Below are positions 54,761-64,000 of a DNA stretch of 64,000 bases, in pieces. The translations under genes were made by a program, and so were the position numbers. This stretch comes from Gymnopilus junonius (taxonomy: Eukaryota > Basidiomycota > Agaricomycetes > Agaricales > Galerinaceae), in contig JADNYJ010000169.1 in the NCBI GenBank assembly GCA_015501075.1, positions 17,727 through 81,726 on the forward strand, written 5' to 3'. The notes beneath the pieces are model-generated. The model did no database searches. It was given only the letters and a program-made list of their open reading frames with translations, and was not told the DNA's origin. Position 1 is the stretch's first letter. Each line of letters starts with the position of its first letter.

Positions 54761-56099
54761 ATGTCCTCAACGCCATCTGTCACCTTCATACGAGAAGTCT
54801 TCATCGACGTTTATCTCAACAGCGTCTTATTGGGAACGCTATTAATGGGTTTGCTTAATTTTACTCCGGTTTCGAGAAACTAGATGCGCTTACACCCAAT
54901 ATTCCACGTTGCAGGAATTTACTCTGCAGTGTACTTTACCACTTTATATCTATACGGCAAGTCTCTATATCTTTATGAAACTCGGCCCCATTTATGCATT
55001 CCGTCAACAGCGACCAAAAAATCACGCCGGCAGTGGGTTATTATCACGGTTATCTCGACATCATACATTCTTTATGTAGTTCAAGAGGCTGGCCAATGGT
55101 TCTTACTAAGAGATGCAGTCGTGAACCAGGGCGCGACAAGAAAAAGCATTTATGTCGCTATCTTCACCAGTCCAATATGGGTGAGCCTATTGACCAGCAT
55201 CTCGATCTATTCCCTAGCTTTCCTTGCCGATACACTCCTGGTGAGCTGTTATAGGTCCTTGATCCCTTTTTTTATGTTTCCTAATGTTGCATGTGGCACA
55301 GATATGGCGATGCTTCAACGTATGGAATCGTTCTCTTCGCGTCATTCTCTTCCCATTAGTTACGCTGTTCGCAGAGGGCGGTAAGTTTATTAACTCATGA
55401 TAAACCCGACCATTCTAATTATTTTAAATGCCCCATCTTAGCGCTCTTCCTCACTGTCATAATATTCTCAAGCGCAGTCGACTTGAGTCCTTCAAACAAT
55501 CAAGCAATCATCTTCAATCGTTTAATCGCTGCCGGTCTCTTTATGACGCTAGTCACCAGTGTCGTTACTACCCTTTTGATCTCATATCGCATCTATTCCG
55601 TGGCGGGCACTAAGGACGCTCTTCCTGGTTCGAAAAGACGCTTCAAGCACGTCGTAGAAATTCTGACCGAATCAGCGGCAGTATATTCAGTTGTTGCTAT
55701 CATGCTTGCTGTTGTGACGATTATCCCACAAACTTCTAACGCCTTCGCGCCACTCCTTGGTGCACAGGATATGATATCCATTTTGTTCGTTTTCACTGCT
55801 GTATGTCTTATCCTTCTGGTTCGAAGTTTCGAAGATCCTCATACTCTCAATTTAATTAGGGCTGTGCGCCGACGATCATGGTCGCTCGAGTCGCACTTGC
55901 AACTGATTCAAAAGTAGATACGTCGGTGCATATTTCGGGTCTCCAGTTTCAGAGCAAATCTACCGTACTAGGAGTTGCTCACTTCGAGAGGAATAGTTTT
56001 GACAGCGAAAATAATGGTTTCGACGCTGTACCAAATTCCAGGAAAGTAGTTGCGGACCAGTGCTGGGGGCAGGTTCCTTTTCAGCCAAGGCTACGATGA
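54761..56099 (+). CDS. Basidiomycete 7-TM protein, tandem copy 1
   Basis: Start 54761: MSSTPSVTFIREVFIDVYLN then LLGTLLMG. Exons continue GIYSAVYFTTLYLYG, SRRQWVIITVISTSYILYVV, AIFTSPIWVSLLTSISIYSL with AFLADTLL, VWRCFNVWNRSLRVILFPLV, then LFLTVIIFSSAVDLSPSNNQ, TLVTSVVTTLLISYRIYSVA, and MLAVVTIIPQTSNAFAPLLG. The last exon has CAPTIMVARVALA and a soluble tail ending at 56099. Seven hydrophobic segments; the A-P-T-x-x-x-x-R-V-A/G end is common in a large Agaricomycete family without known function. About 80 percent identical by eye to copy 2. All splice sites plausible, no breaks. Confidence 0.82.
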
Positions 56100-57311
56100 T
56101 GTCAAAATGTACTATCGAGTTTGAGTTTCCGAAACGAGTTTATTGTAATTTATATTCAAGGACTTGTATAATTAGTGGGCAAATGGTGTATACTACGTAG
56201 ATGGACCTCCATGGCATGTAGACTATAGATGCAGAAGATTGTAAATATGTAAATAAATATAATTGCACTGGCATGAACTTCATGTTGGATAAAGTAAATT
56301 ACACCTTGATCTTTCAATCTGCTTAGTGCCAGAATCCGAATAAAGAGCCTAACAGAATGTGGCCAGAGAACAAGGAATGCTCTGCTCAGTCGATCGGAGC
56401 CATTATTCTCCACAACGCGGGACAATGTTGCTGGCCCATGCTCAACATTCCGGGTGTAAGATTTGCATCTTGAACCTCAAATTGGCTAGACAGTCTGCGG
56501 GGTTTTATATTATCTCCATCGTTCAGACATTTTCAATTATAGGTGGCCAACCATACGACACCGACGCCATTCACCGGAAAAGTGGGCGTGATCGAGCAGC
56601 TGCACCTTTCCTCGCCCGCGCCCAGAACGTTGCTGCAGTTATCTCTCTCTATAACGGAAGCAATGAGTTATCCGAGCATGCATCCGTTGGTGGACTGTCC
56701 ATGGTTCTATTTCTACCCCTGCCAAAACCATACTTTTTATTTATATCAAATCATAACTTTCCAGAAATACGATATGATAAGAATTGATCTCACATTTAGC
56801 ACTTGCCTGAGGTGCGATCTCCCGTTGTCAATGGTATTGATTGAACCTGTCTACCCGAATAAAGTGGATCATAGATAACAAATAGCTTGCTCTTTACTAG
56901 AAAACGAAGTACTCTCTAATCTTGAGCGGTCCTTTTACCTGGTTACGCCTGCTAGGTACTATGGAGACCGAATATTGGTACTTTGAAGGAACCATATCTA
57001 GACCGTTCGTCAAGAATCAAAATGAGGGTTCAGTTTTGGAAGGACTCACTCGGATGCGAAAATATCGTCTTTCATGAGCACGCCATATAGTTAACTCCTA
57101 ATCATTTTACAAGATGCAGTGAGCTCGATGGAAATACTAACATTGTCCCACCCAACCATTATCAAATGCTCTGGTTGACATGGGTTTGTCGTATCATTTC
57201 TTGACAGGTCACCACTGTGAGAAACATTCAAACGAAAATACCGGATAGCATCGTCAAGCCAATGTGAGAGTCGTTTCCCTTCGACTAAATTCAAGGCTAA
57301 CATTTTGTTGT
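56100..57311. other. Intergenic between the tandem 7-TM genes
   Basis: Short plus-strand frames (56359-56878) lack motifs. Contains promoter DNA related to that of copy 1. Confidence 0.45.
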
Positions 57312-57317
57312 TATAAA
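57312..57317 (+). promoter_or_regulatory. TATA box of the second 7-TM gene
   Basis: TATAAA 46 bases upstream of the ATG at 57358. Confidence 0.6.
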
Positions 57318-57357
57318 ATACAGCGACATCTGCACCTGGGCTTCCAAACCTTTCGCC

Positions 57358-58632
57358 ATGTCTTCCATGCCATCCATTCCTTTTATCGAAGAAGTATTCA
57401 TTAGTACTTATCTCAACAGCGTTTTACTGGGAACGCTATTAATGGGTCAGTTTGGTTCTACTCTAATTCGAGGCAAAGTATGCTTACCACTGAAATTTTC
57501 TGCTTCAGGAATCTACTCCGTGGTCTACTTCAGTACTTTATATCTATACTGTACGCCGATTTCACTTTACAGAATCTAACTTCAATTATAACATATTATC
57601 AACAGTGATTAAAGATTCACGCCGGCAGTGGATCATCATCGCGGTCATTTCAATATCTTATATTCTCTACGTCACTCAAGCAGCTGGCCAATGGTTCTTA
57701 CTTAAAGATGCCGTCGTAGACCAGGGGGCGACAAGACAGAGTCTTTTTACCGCTATCTTGACTAGTCCGATCTGGGTGAGCCTACTTACCAGCATCTCAA
57801 GTTATGTCCTGGCTTTCCTTGCCGATTCCCTCTTGGTGAGTTGTGATCAGATTCAGCACTCTTTTATTATTCAACCTTTTGCTAGATATGGCGATGCTTC
57901 AACGTATGGAATCGCTCTCTTCGTGTCATTCTTTTGCCATCCGTTACTCTATTTGCGGAGAGCGGTAAGCTTATTGGTTCCTGATAACATTTTAATCTCA
58001 CCCAACGTCTTCTTCTAGCGCTCTTTCTTTCTATCATAATATTTTCAGGCGTGGTCCGCCTAAGCCCATCTAATGACCAAGCAATCATCCTCAATCGTTT
58101 AATCGCTGCCGGACTTTTCCTAACCCTGGGCACCAGTGTCATTACCACTCTTCTGATTTCATATCGCATCTATTCTGTTGCGGGTAGTAAGGATGCCTTT
58201 CCTGGTTCGAGAAGACGCTTCAAGCACATCGTCGAAATACTCGTCGAATCAGCCGCAGCGTATTCAGCTGCTACTATTATGCTCGCTATCGTGTCAGTCC
58301 TCCCACAAACGTCTAGTGCCTTCGCGCCACTTCTTGGCGCACAAGATATGATATCTGTTTTATACATTTTCACTGCAGTATGTTCAAGTCTTGTCTCAAA
58401 TGAAAAAAGGACCTGACGTTCTTAATCTAATTAGGGATGTGCACCAACTGTTATGGTTGCTCGAGTCGCACTTGCCGATAAAAATACAGACGTTCCGGTG
58501 CACATCTCAGCCATCCAGTTCCAGACCAAGTCCACTGCTCTCGGAATTATGAACTTCAAGAAGAATAGTTTTGATAGTGAAAGCAGTAGCCTCCACCAAA
58601 TACAGACTTCAGGGGGAGCAATTGCGAAGTAG
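57358..58632 (+). CDS. Basidiomycete 7-TM protein, tandem copy 2
   Basis: Start 57358: MSSMPSIPFIEEVFISTYLN then SVLLGTLLMG. Same exon order as copy 1: GIYSVVYFSTLYLY, SRRQWIIIAVISISYILYVT, ILTSPIWVSLLTSISSYVLA, RCFNVWNRSLRVIL, GVVRLSPSNDQAIILNRLIA, TLGTSVITTLLISYRIYSVA and CAPTVMVARVALADKN. The soluble tail (ISAIQFQTKSTALGIMNFKK) ends with GGAIAK at 58632, shorter than that of copy 1. Intron positions are conserved between the copies, so this is DNA-level tandem duplication, not retroposition. No breaks seen. Function unknown. Confidence 0.82.
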
Positions 58633-61620
58633 TCCGGAGGACAGGTTCCTCTTCGGACAAAGATACGGCTGTGGACACGGATTCCAAAATGTAAAATCAG
58701 GTTTTCAATTGCGTTTATCATTGTAGCTGTAATCATTTATTTATGGGACTTGTACTTGTATAGCTAGCGGAGTAAATATGTATAATAGATTGATGGACAT
58801 GGACATAGACAATGTCAATGTAAATAAAGCCTTCATATTTTTTTCTGTTGAAGGTTGAGATCAAGAGCTTATAGACTCAGCAGATGGTATCATGACAATT
58901 TCTTCCATAAGTGTAGATGACGCAGAAGAGTGACCGTGGGGGGGGGCATCGTCACAACTCTGAACCTCTTCGCAGAAGCTAGAGAAACCGGCTAGAACCA
59001 TTAAAGGCTTAGCCTGAAGTTGAAGAGTTGCTTGCTCACTTGTAGGCTGTTCGCGGTCACGCTGTCCTCTCAGCCTATTTCCCAGCAGCGCATCTCAACC
59101 ACCAACGATATCCACCCAGACCCGTCCTTGGGCATTTCTTCTCAGAGACGCAAGCCAAACAGAGTATGCGAAAGGTCGAGAGAAGCTCTAGATTCTGGTT
59201 CGAAGATGGTAACAACATCATGCAAGTGCAATACACCCAATACCATGTCTATCGCGGGCTCCCTGCACGGCATTCGAACGTTTTTCGCAACATTTCTGCG
59301 CTCCCTTAATACGGAAACCAGGTGGTGATTGAAGCCTGTGCTATGAAATTACTTTCCTTTCGCAATGCCACAGAGGAATATATATTGAGTGTTATATATG
59401 ACTGCAATACGTAAGTCCACATCCTTGATCTCTTTTGTGCTTCACAAATCACTAGTCTATATGTTTATTCAAGGTCTTACGAATCGAAAGACACTTTTCA
59501 GTTCCCTTTATTAGTCTCTGTGCTTTGTCTTGGACATAAATACAAGTTTTATCATTTTTTTCAGATAACTCAAGAGCGTGTCCAAGTTCGAGGTTCCCAA
59601 TTCTCTAGAAAAATAGGATTGCTGGCTTGGGGAGATACTTTGAAAGGGCTTCGAGATCGATTTTCTGAATCTTCTTGTCGAAAGTGATAACGAAAACGGG
59701 TCCTCCCGGTACATTCTAATTTCTGCCTTACCTCCCTTTCCATTAGTGTCATTTTATCCTGATCTCGCGCCGTCAACGTTGAGTGAAATAAACCTGACGA
59801 TTTATGTATTTGATCAATATTAAATAAATTATGCATTAACAAAACTTTGCAAGCGACGAAAACGGTTGGATACTTTGTAATTCCTAGTAAAGCCGGATGA
59901 GGAACGTCACAGAGAGAGAGAGAGAGAGAGAAGAAGAAAAGAACGTCAGGCAAAGCGATTATTTGCTCCAAGAGAAAGGGGATCTGCAGGGGTAAGTAAC
60001 TGAGTATTTAAAGTATCCGTATCCAATATAAAAAAAAATCTATGCATGACGTGACTAAGTATAAGAATGAAGAGACGAGATGATTAAACAGTATAAAGAA
60101 AAAAAGAGGTGGAATGGATAAATTGCATGAAGTATAAATCGTATCATAGAGGAAGAAGGAAGAAGAAGAAGAAAGGAATAGGGGTTTATAGCTTGTGGGG
60201 ATAGACGTGATTTAAGGGGAGGGGAGGGGAATAGTTATGTTCTCCATCGTATCGTCCAATGAGAAGAAGAAGAAAAAGAGAGATCCAAAAAAATCCGAGA
60301 CGACTATGAGGGCGTGTTATTGAAGACAACGGGAGGATGGAACCAAAGAAAGAGTTCGTGGCACGTCATGAATAAAAGGAGAAGAAAAAGGACACGAGAT
60401 ACGCGTTAAACCCGGATTAGACCCAAAAAGCATAGGAAGAAATCAAGAAAGGGGAGGGTAATATGAGTCCGCGAAGTCCGTATTTGAGAAGAGAAGAGAG
60501 AAAAGAGAAGGTCCTTGGAGGGTATCCGACATAAGTAACGAAAAAGTGACGACGATGAAGGATGAAGGATGAAGAAATGCCATATTTTGACTAGCGAGGG
60601 TAAGATTGGCAGTGAATTAGGAAGGACCAGGGGTATACAGCGGTGCTGACGAAGACAAATGAGGTGTATCTGCGCCCCAAAGGGCTTGACGTATCCGAAG
60701 CGAATGAGAATCCAAGGAGAGGCTCTCAACGCGATCGGTAGATCATGACTGGACGGGTATCTTGACGTGAAATGAAAACAAGGGCTTGAAGAACGTGGGT
60801 TGGGTGAATGTGGGCGAACCTGCACGCAATGCGGCGATCGTTTAATGGATCGTAGTCGGACCATCAGTACCGAACGAACGTGGAATGAAAGGCTAGAAAA
60901 GAAAAATGCATCAGGACACTATACAAAAGCATGGAGCAGCATAAAGAATAACAATGGACAAATGAAATGAGGAGAAAGGAAAAGAGGATGGATAAAAGGA
61001 ACTCAAGTCAAGAGACTGGGTGATAGAGAACAGGACGTAAAGTAAGAAGATAAGCTCACGACGATGACAAATCCGCTATATTTAGGTCATACCGCCTTAG
61101 GCGGTTGAGCTAGGCAGTCTCACATCCTCCAACGCAATAAGCAAGTAAAGAAGAGAAACGGAAAGAGAGAAAGGAATAGAGAAGAAAAAAGGCGAACAGT
61201 CACTCACCCAGTCAACGACTCTGAGAGGACGAAAAGGCAACGACCTTCTCAGCCTCCCAGACGCCGCCCATCCGTGATGCACCCGACGGTCCTACAATTG
61301 AAACAAAGGCGAAACCTCGAGCCATTATTTGACGTACATCCAAAGCTTCTTCGACCACCCCTCATCCGTCCTTCTCTTCCATTTGCAAGGCCCACGCCAA
61401 TAAACGGACGATAAAACACACCGTCACGACGACGACGACCCTTTCCTCCTCTCCTTCATCCGCCTGCAATGCCTGAACCCCACGCACCAACCCGCTGCAA
61501 CCTTCCACCGAATCCAATCCCAAGCACGGCCCCAATCGAAGAATACATAAACGCAAAGGGAAGGGAAAGAAACAATAGGGAAGGAAAAAATATAGAATCC
61601 CTTTCTTTCCTCCCTAGCGC
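58633..61620. other. Gene-free, purine-rich stretch
   Basis: Three kilobases without convincing genes. The part 59900-61100 is rich in GA/AAG on the plus strand and probably includes the 3' UTR of the gene at 61621. A 152-codon minus frame (60406-60864) is a compositional artefact. A short hairpin ACCGCCTTAGGCGGT lies at about 61090. Confidence 0.5.
59911..59931 (+). repeat. (AG)10 microsatellite
   Basis: Ten uninterrupted AG units followed by AAGAAGAAAAG. Confidence 0.95.
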
Positions 61621-63239
61621 TCATTGTCCCCGCCTCGCTTTGGCGAACCCTTCCCATCTCTCCATCCTCCGCCTCGCATCACCCTCCAGCTGCTCCAACG
61701 CCTCTCGTCTGTCCACAGTCATCTTATCAACCCCATCTCCATTCGCCTTGCCGTTCCCCTTCCCACCTCCTTGACCCACTGCCGCAACGGCCGTGCCACC
61801 CTGAGCTCCCGTCAGTGTTGTATTATTCCCAGCCACATCGGCAAAATCGCCTACGGCCTGACCAGTGGCGTTGATCCTGGTATTTCCCAATATTTTCGCC
61901 TCGACACCGTTGTCGGAATATACTTTGGTGACTGGGAAGACGATGAAGAGGGCCAGCAGTCCGGAGATGAGGATGACGAGCGTGCTGATGTTCATGAAGC
62001 CCCTCCAAGGAATGTCATGCCGCGAGCGCATTGACGAGGGCCTATACGCCACCGTCTGGGAGTGCAACGGCTGTTGCTTCTTCAGCGAAGAAGGGGAAGG
62101 CGTAACGCCTGGTCGAGGACTCTGAGATTCTGGCGTTCCGACAGCCACCTTCTCCCCTTTCGTAGTCGTCATGGAACTCGACGTCTTTGAATGATAAAAC
62201 CCACCCACAACCCTACCTCCCACCATCCGTATCCACTCTTCCTCCTCCTCGTCCAGCTCATCCGCATCGGCATCTTCATCAGGGTCATAGACATACGCCA
62301 CCAGCCCGCCATGGGACTTGCCAATGTCCGAGAACATCATGGAGGAACCACCGCGCGAGCCGATAGTGGGCGGGGGTACACCAGGCATGCCAGGGTGAAG
62401 CGGCGTCCGCATACCGCTCGTGCTGGCAGCGCTGAACCCGGATCCGCCGGTATTCATCCGCGGAGGCGTGTTGCCTCCATTCCCCGACTGATTAATCCCC
62501 AACCCAACGAGCGGATACTTGGAATCCTGCCCGAGACTGACGATGGAGTCCCCAGAGTTGGAGTACACCGAGTTTCTGTTCATCCCGTGGTTGATGCCAG
62601 GATGGGGAGGGAGGACGCCGTCTTCGGTGGCGCTGAGGCGGTACAGGATCATAGACCCTCTCGACGCGGCGGAATGGAGTTCCGGACGGGGGATGACGCC
62701 AGAATTAGAGGTGGGGTGCGGGTAGGTGTTGTGGTTGAAGGTAGGCGGATGGCTGTAGCCGAGGCTATTATCTCTCAACATGTGTCCCGAATCAGCCGAG
62801 GGACGCGCACTCCCGTGCCCGTGTGTATGTCCGTGACCATGCCCGTTGCCCATCCCTATTTCCATACCCTCACTCGGGACACGCTGCATCACGGAAGCAT
62901 AGGGGAGCTTCATACTCCCTCCTGGTGTCCTCGCCAGAGGCGCAGCAAATGCTGTGGGTGGTGATGGACTTTGACCTGTTGACGACAGGGTCGGAACGGT
63001 GGAAGCGGAAGCTAAAGAAGTTAGGCCAGGGGTATGAGGGGTTACGATAGTCGCGGAGGAGGAGGTAGTCGAGAAGGAAGGCAGGCCCGATATCGAAGGA
63101 GGAGAGGGCCGGAGTTGGAGTGGATGGAGGGTAAGCCGACCACTGCTGGCGGCGGATGGGCCAGTTCTGCAGGTCCAGGCGAGGAAGGAGGTACAGCGAC
63201 GTAGTCACCGTTCTTGCTGGGGCTATTGCTTGCACTCAT
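61621..63239 (-). CDS. SKN1/KRE6-like N-terminal region without the glucanase domain
   Basis: Candidate start 63239 (MSASNSPSKNG), with the next exon boundary unresolved. From about 63050 the frame is open to 61621: SSATIVTPHTPGLTSLAS, then GGSMKLPYASVMQRVPSEGM and a His/Gly repeat (NGHGHGHTHGHG). It contains GLVAYVYDPDEDADADE, an acidic stretch, then IPWRGFMNISTLVILISGLL with ALFIVFPVTKV (a single membrane helix), and NTRINATGQ. This order matches the cytosolic tail, signal anchor and lumenal entry of basidiomycete SKN1/KRE6 proteins. The expected GH16 domain does not follow; instead a G/A-rich stretch and a charged tail (RREALEQLEGDARRRMERWE) lead to the stop. It may be a derived short relative, or a hidden donor after NATGQ may lead to exons I could not find downstream. 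Confidence 0.55.
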
Positions 63240-63440
63240 CGCGGTCGTGTTAGAGGAATGAGCCAAAGGAGACGACCTGAACGCCGCAGCCAAACTTGAC
63301 GGCCGTTGAGGAGGAGGACTGCGCTGAGCCTGTGCGGGTGCCTGACTCACCACAGTAGAAGGCGGCGTGAAGAACGCAGGGACGCCACGGACGACGATGG
63401 AGGAGGGCCGGAGGAGGATGGAGAGAAAGAAAGAGAAAGA

Positions 63441-64000
63441 TCAGGAGATGAAATGTTTTGTAATTCCACCGCTACGAATTGATTCGGGCCCTCCATCGAT
63501 CCGAAGGTCCGGATCGGGCACTATCCCCGCTACTGTAACTTTCTTCGTCCCTTGCGTATCTATCATACCCGAGGCAGTAGTCCCGCTTTGCGCCCCGTCC
63601 AACGACGCCCCTCGAGTGACGCCTAGTCCAGGTCTGTAAACGCGTCCAGCAGAATTCATGAACGTCAAAGGCCCAGAAGAAGGTGACGCATTCTCACTGG
63701 TGACAGAACGTGTTAAAACTGCCGATGATCCAGACGCTGATGGCACCGGTGCTGATGTTGATCCCGGCCCCGAGCCGACGGCCGTAGCACGAGTGCCTAT
63801 CGAGGAATAAGCACGAGCGGGCATGGTTAGCCGTTCGTCATCGATAAAGGAATTGGGCGCATGGGATGTGAGCGCTTCATGCTTGCGAGGCGCTCTGGGA
63901 GGGCTTGATTTGGAGTTGGAACTTGAAGAGGAGGAGGATGACGAGGATGACGAATTTGATGGATCATTTTGGGAGAGGGAGTCGTCAGAGTCGATGACTT
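63441..64000 (-). CDS. C-terminal part of a serine-rich protein, gene continues beyond the window
   Basis: An open minus-strand frame from the window edge to the stop at 63441. It starts with an acidic, then a serine-rich run (poly-S encoded around 63920-63960) and SPPRAPRKHEALTSHAPNSF, then MPARAYSSIGTRATAVGSG and GRVYRPGLGVTRGASLDG. It ends IVPDPDLRIDGGPESIRSGG followed by ITKHFIS. Composition points to a disordered protein. No domain is visible in this part. It could also be an upstream exon of the gene at 61621-63239, as both are on the minus strand and only 200 bases apart. Confidence 0.45.
   Translation of the reverse strand, partial: VIDSDDSLSQNDPSNSSSSSSSSSSSSNSKSSPPRAPRKHEALTSHAPNSFIDDERLTMPARAYSSIGTRATAVGSGPGSTSAPVPSASGSSAVLTRSVTSENASPSSGPLTFMNSAGRVYRPGLGVTRGASLDGAQSGTTASGMIDTQGTKKVTVAGIVPDPDLRIDGGPESIRSGGITKHFIS

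Noticed and set aside
60406..60864. 152-codon minus-strand open frame
   Set aside because: Lies in a purine-rich stretch where stop codons are rare on the opposite strand; composition (S, F, L, P) reflects base bias. Probably 3' UTR of the neighbouring gene.
61088..61108. Hairpin ACCGCCTTAGGCGGT resembling a bacterial terminator
   Set aside because: The organism is a fungus and there is no U tract; most likely a chance palindrome in UTR sequence.
61621..62964. Long plus-strand frames opposite the SKN1/KRE6-like gene (for example 62191-62964)
   Set aside because: Antisense shadow of a GC-rich coding exon; the minus-strand reading contains the membrane helix and family motifs.

Overview
The window reads as nuclear DNA of a mushroom-forming basidiomycete (Agaricomycetes). 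Nearly every gene is split by short GT-AG introns of about 50-60 bases. Several families are typical of this class: a DUF6533 seven-helix protein, a DUF-less tandem 7-TM pair, an F-box protein, a Cop-type sesquiterpene synthase, SKN1/KRE6-type proteins and a Ty3/gypsy chromovirus. Exon coordinates below are my own reading of splice sites, so gene ends are approximate.

Layout. 0-10.5 kb: a decayed SKN1/KRE6-like fragment, a complete sugar-porter gene on the minus strand, an F-box gene, and a frameshifted relic of the C-terminal half of a tyrosinase. 10.9-16.9 kb: a large membrane-protein gene (called paralogue A here), a 727-bp TIR element with TA duplication, and a truncated second copy of the 3' part of A. 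16.9-25.4 kb: a Ty3/gypsy chromovirus that abuts that truncated copy. It has a recognisable -1 frameshift signal between gag and pol, many TGA stops that all look like CGA>TGA changes, a 2.5-kb TIR element nested in its integrase, two extra small ORFs after pol, and one LTR.

25.5-41.6 kb: a stretch that looks like a sesquiterpenoid gene neighbourhood: terpene synthase, Galpha-like protein with damaged nucleotide-binding motifs, an unrecognised multi-spanning membrane protein, a secreted BBE-type FAD oxidase, a divergent pair of SDR genes (one broken), and a fatty-acid-desaturase-like protein with an altered second histidine box. 41.6-47.1 kb has no gene I can resolve with confidence. 47.1-50.4 kb holds a small secreted cysteine-rich protein and a DUF6533 protein.

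50.6-53.8 kb holds paralogue B, which I regard as the most interesting gene here. It shares its N-terminal motif, juxtamembrane region and four-helix membrane domain with A, but also carries a perfectly spaced Zn(II)2Cys6 (GAL4-type) DNA-binding cluster, so it may be a membrane-tethered transcription factor. 54.7-58.6 kb: a tandem duplicate pair of 7-TM proteins with matching TATA boxes. 61.6-64 kb: a protein that resembles the N-terminal cytosolic and membrane part of SKN1/KRE6 but lacks the glycosidase domain, and the end of a further serine-rich gene that runs off the window. I saw no rRNA, tRNA or CRISPR.
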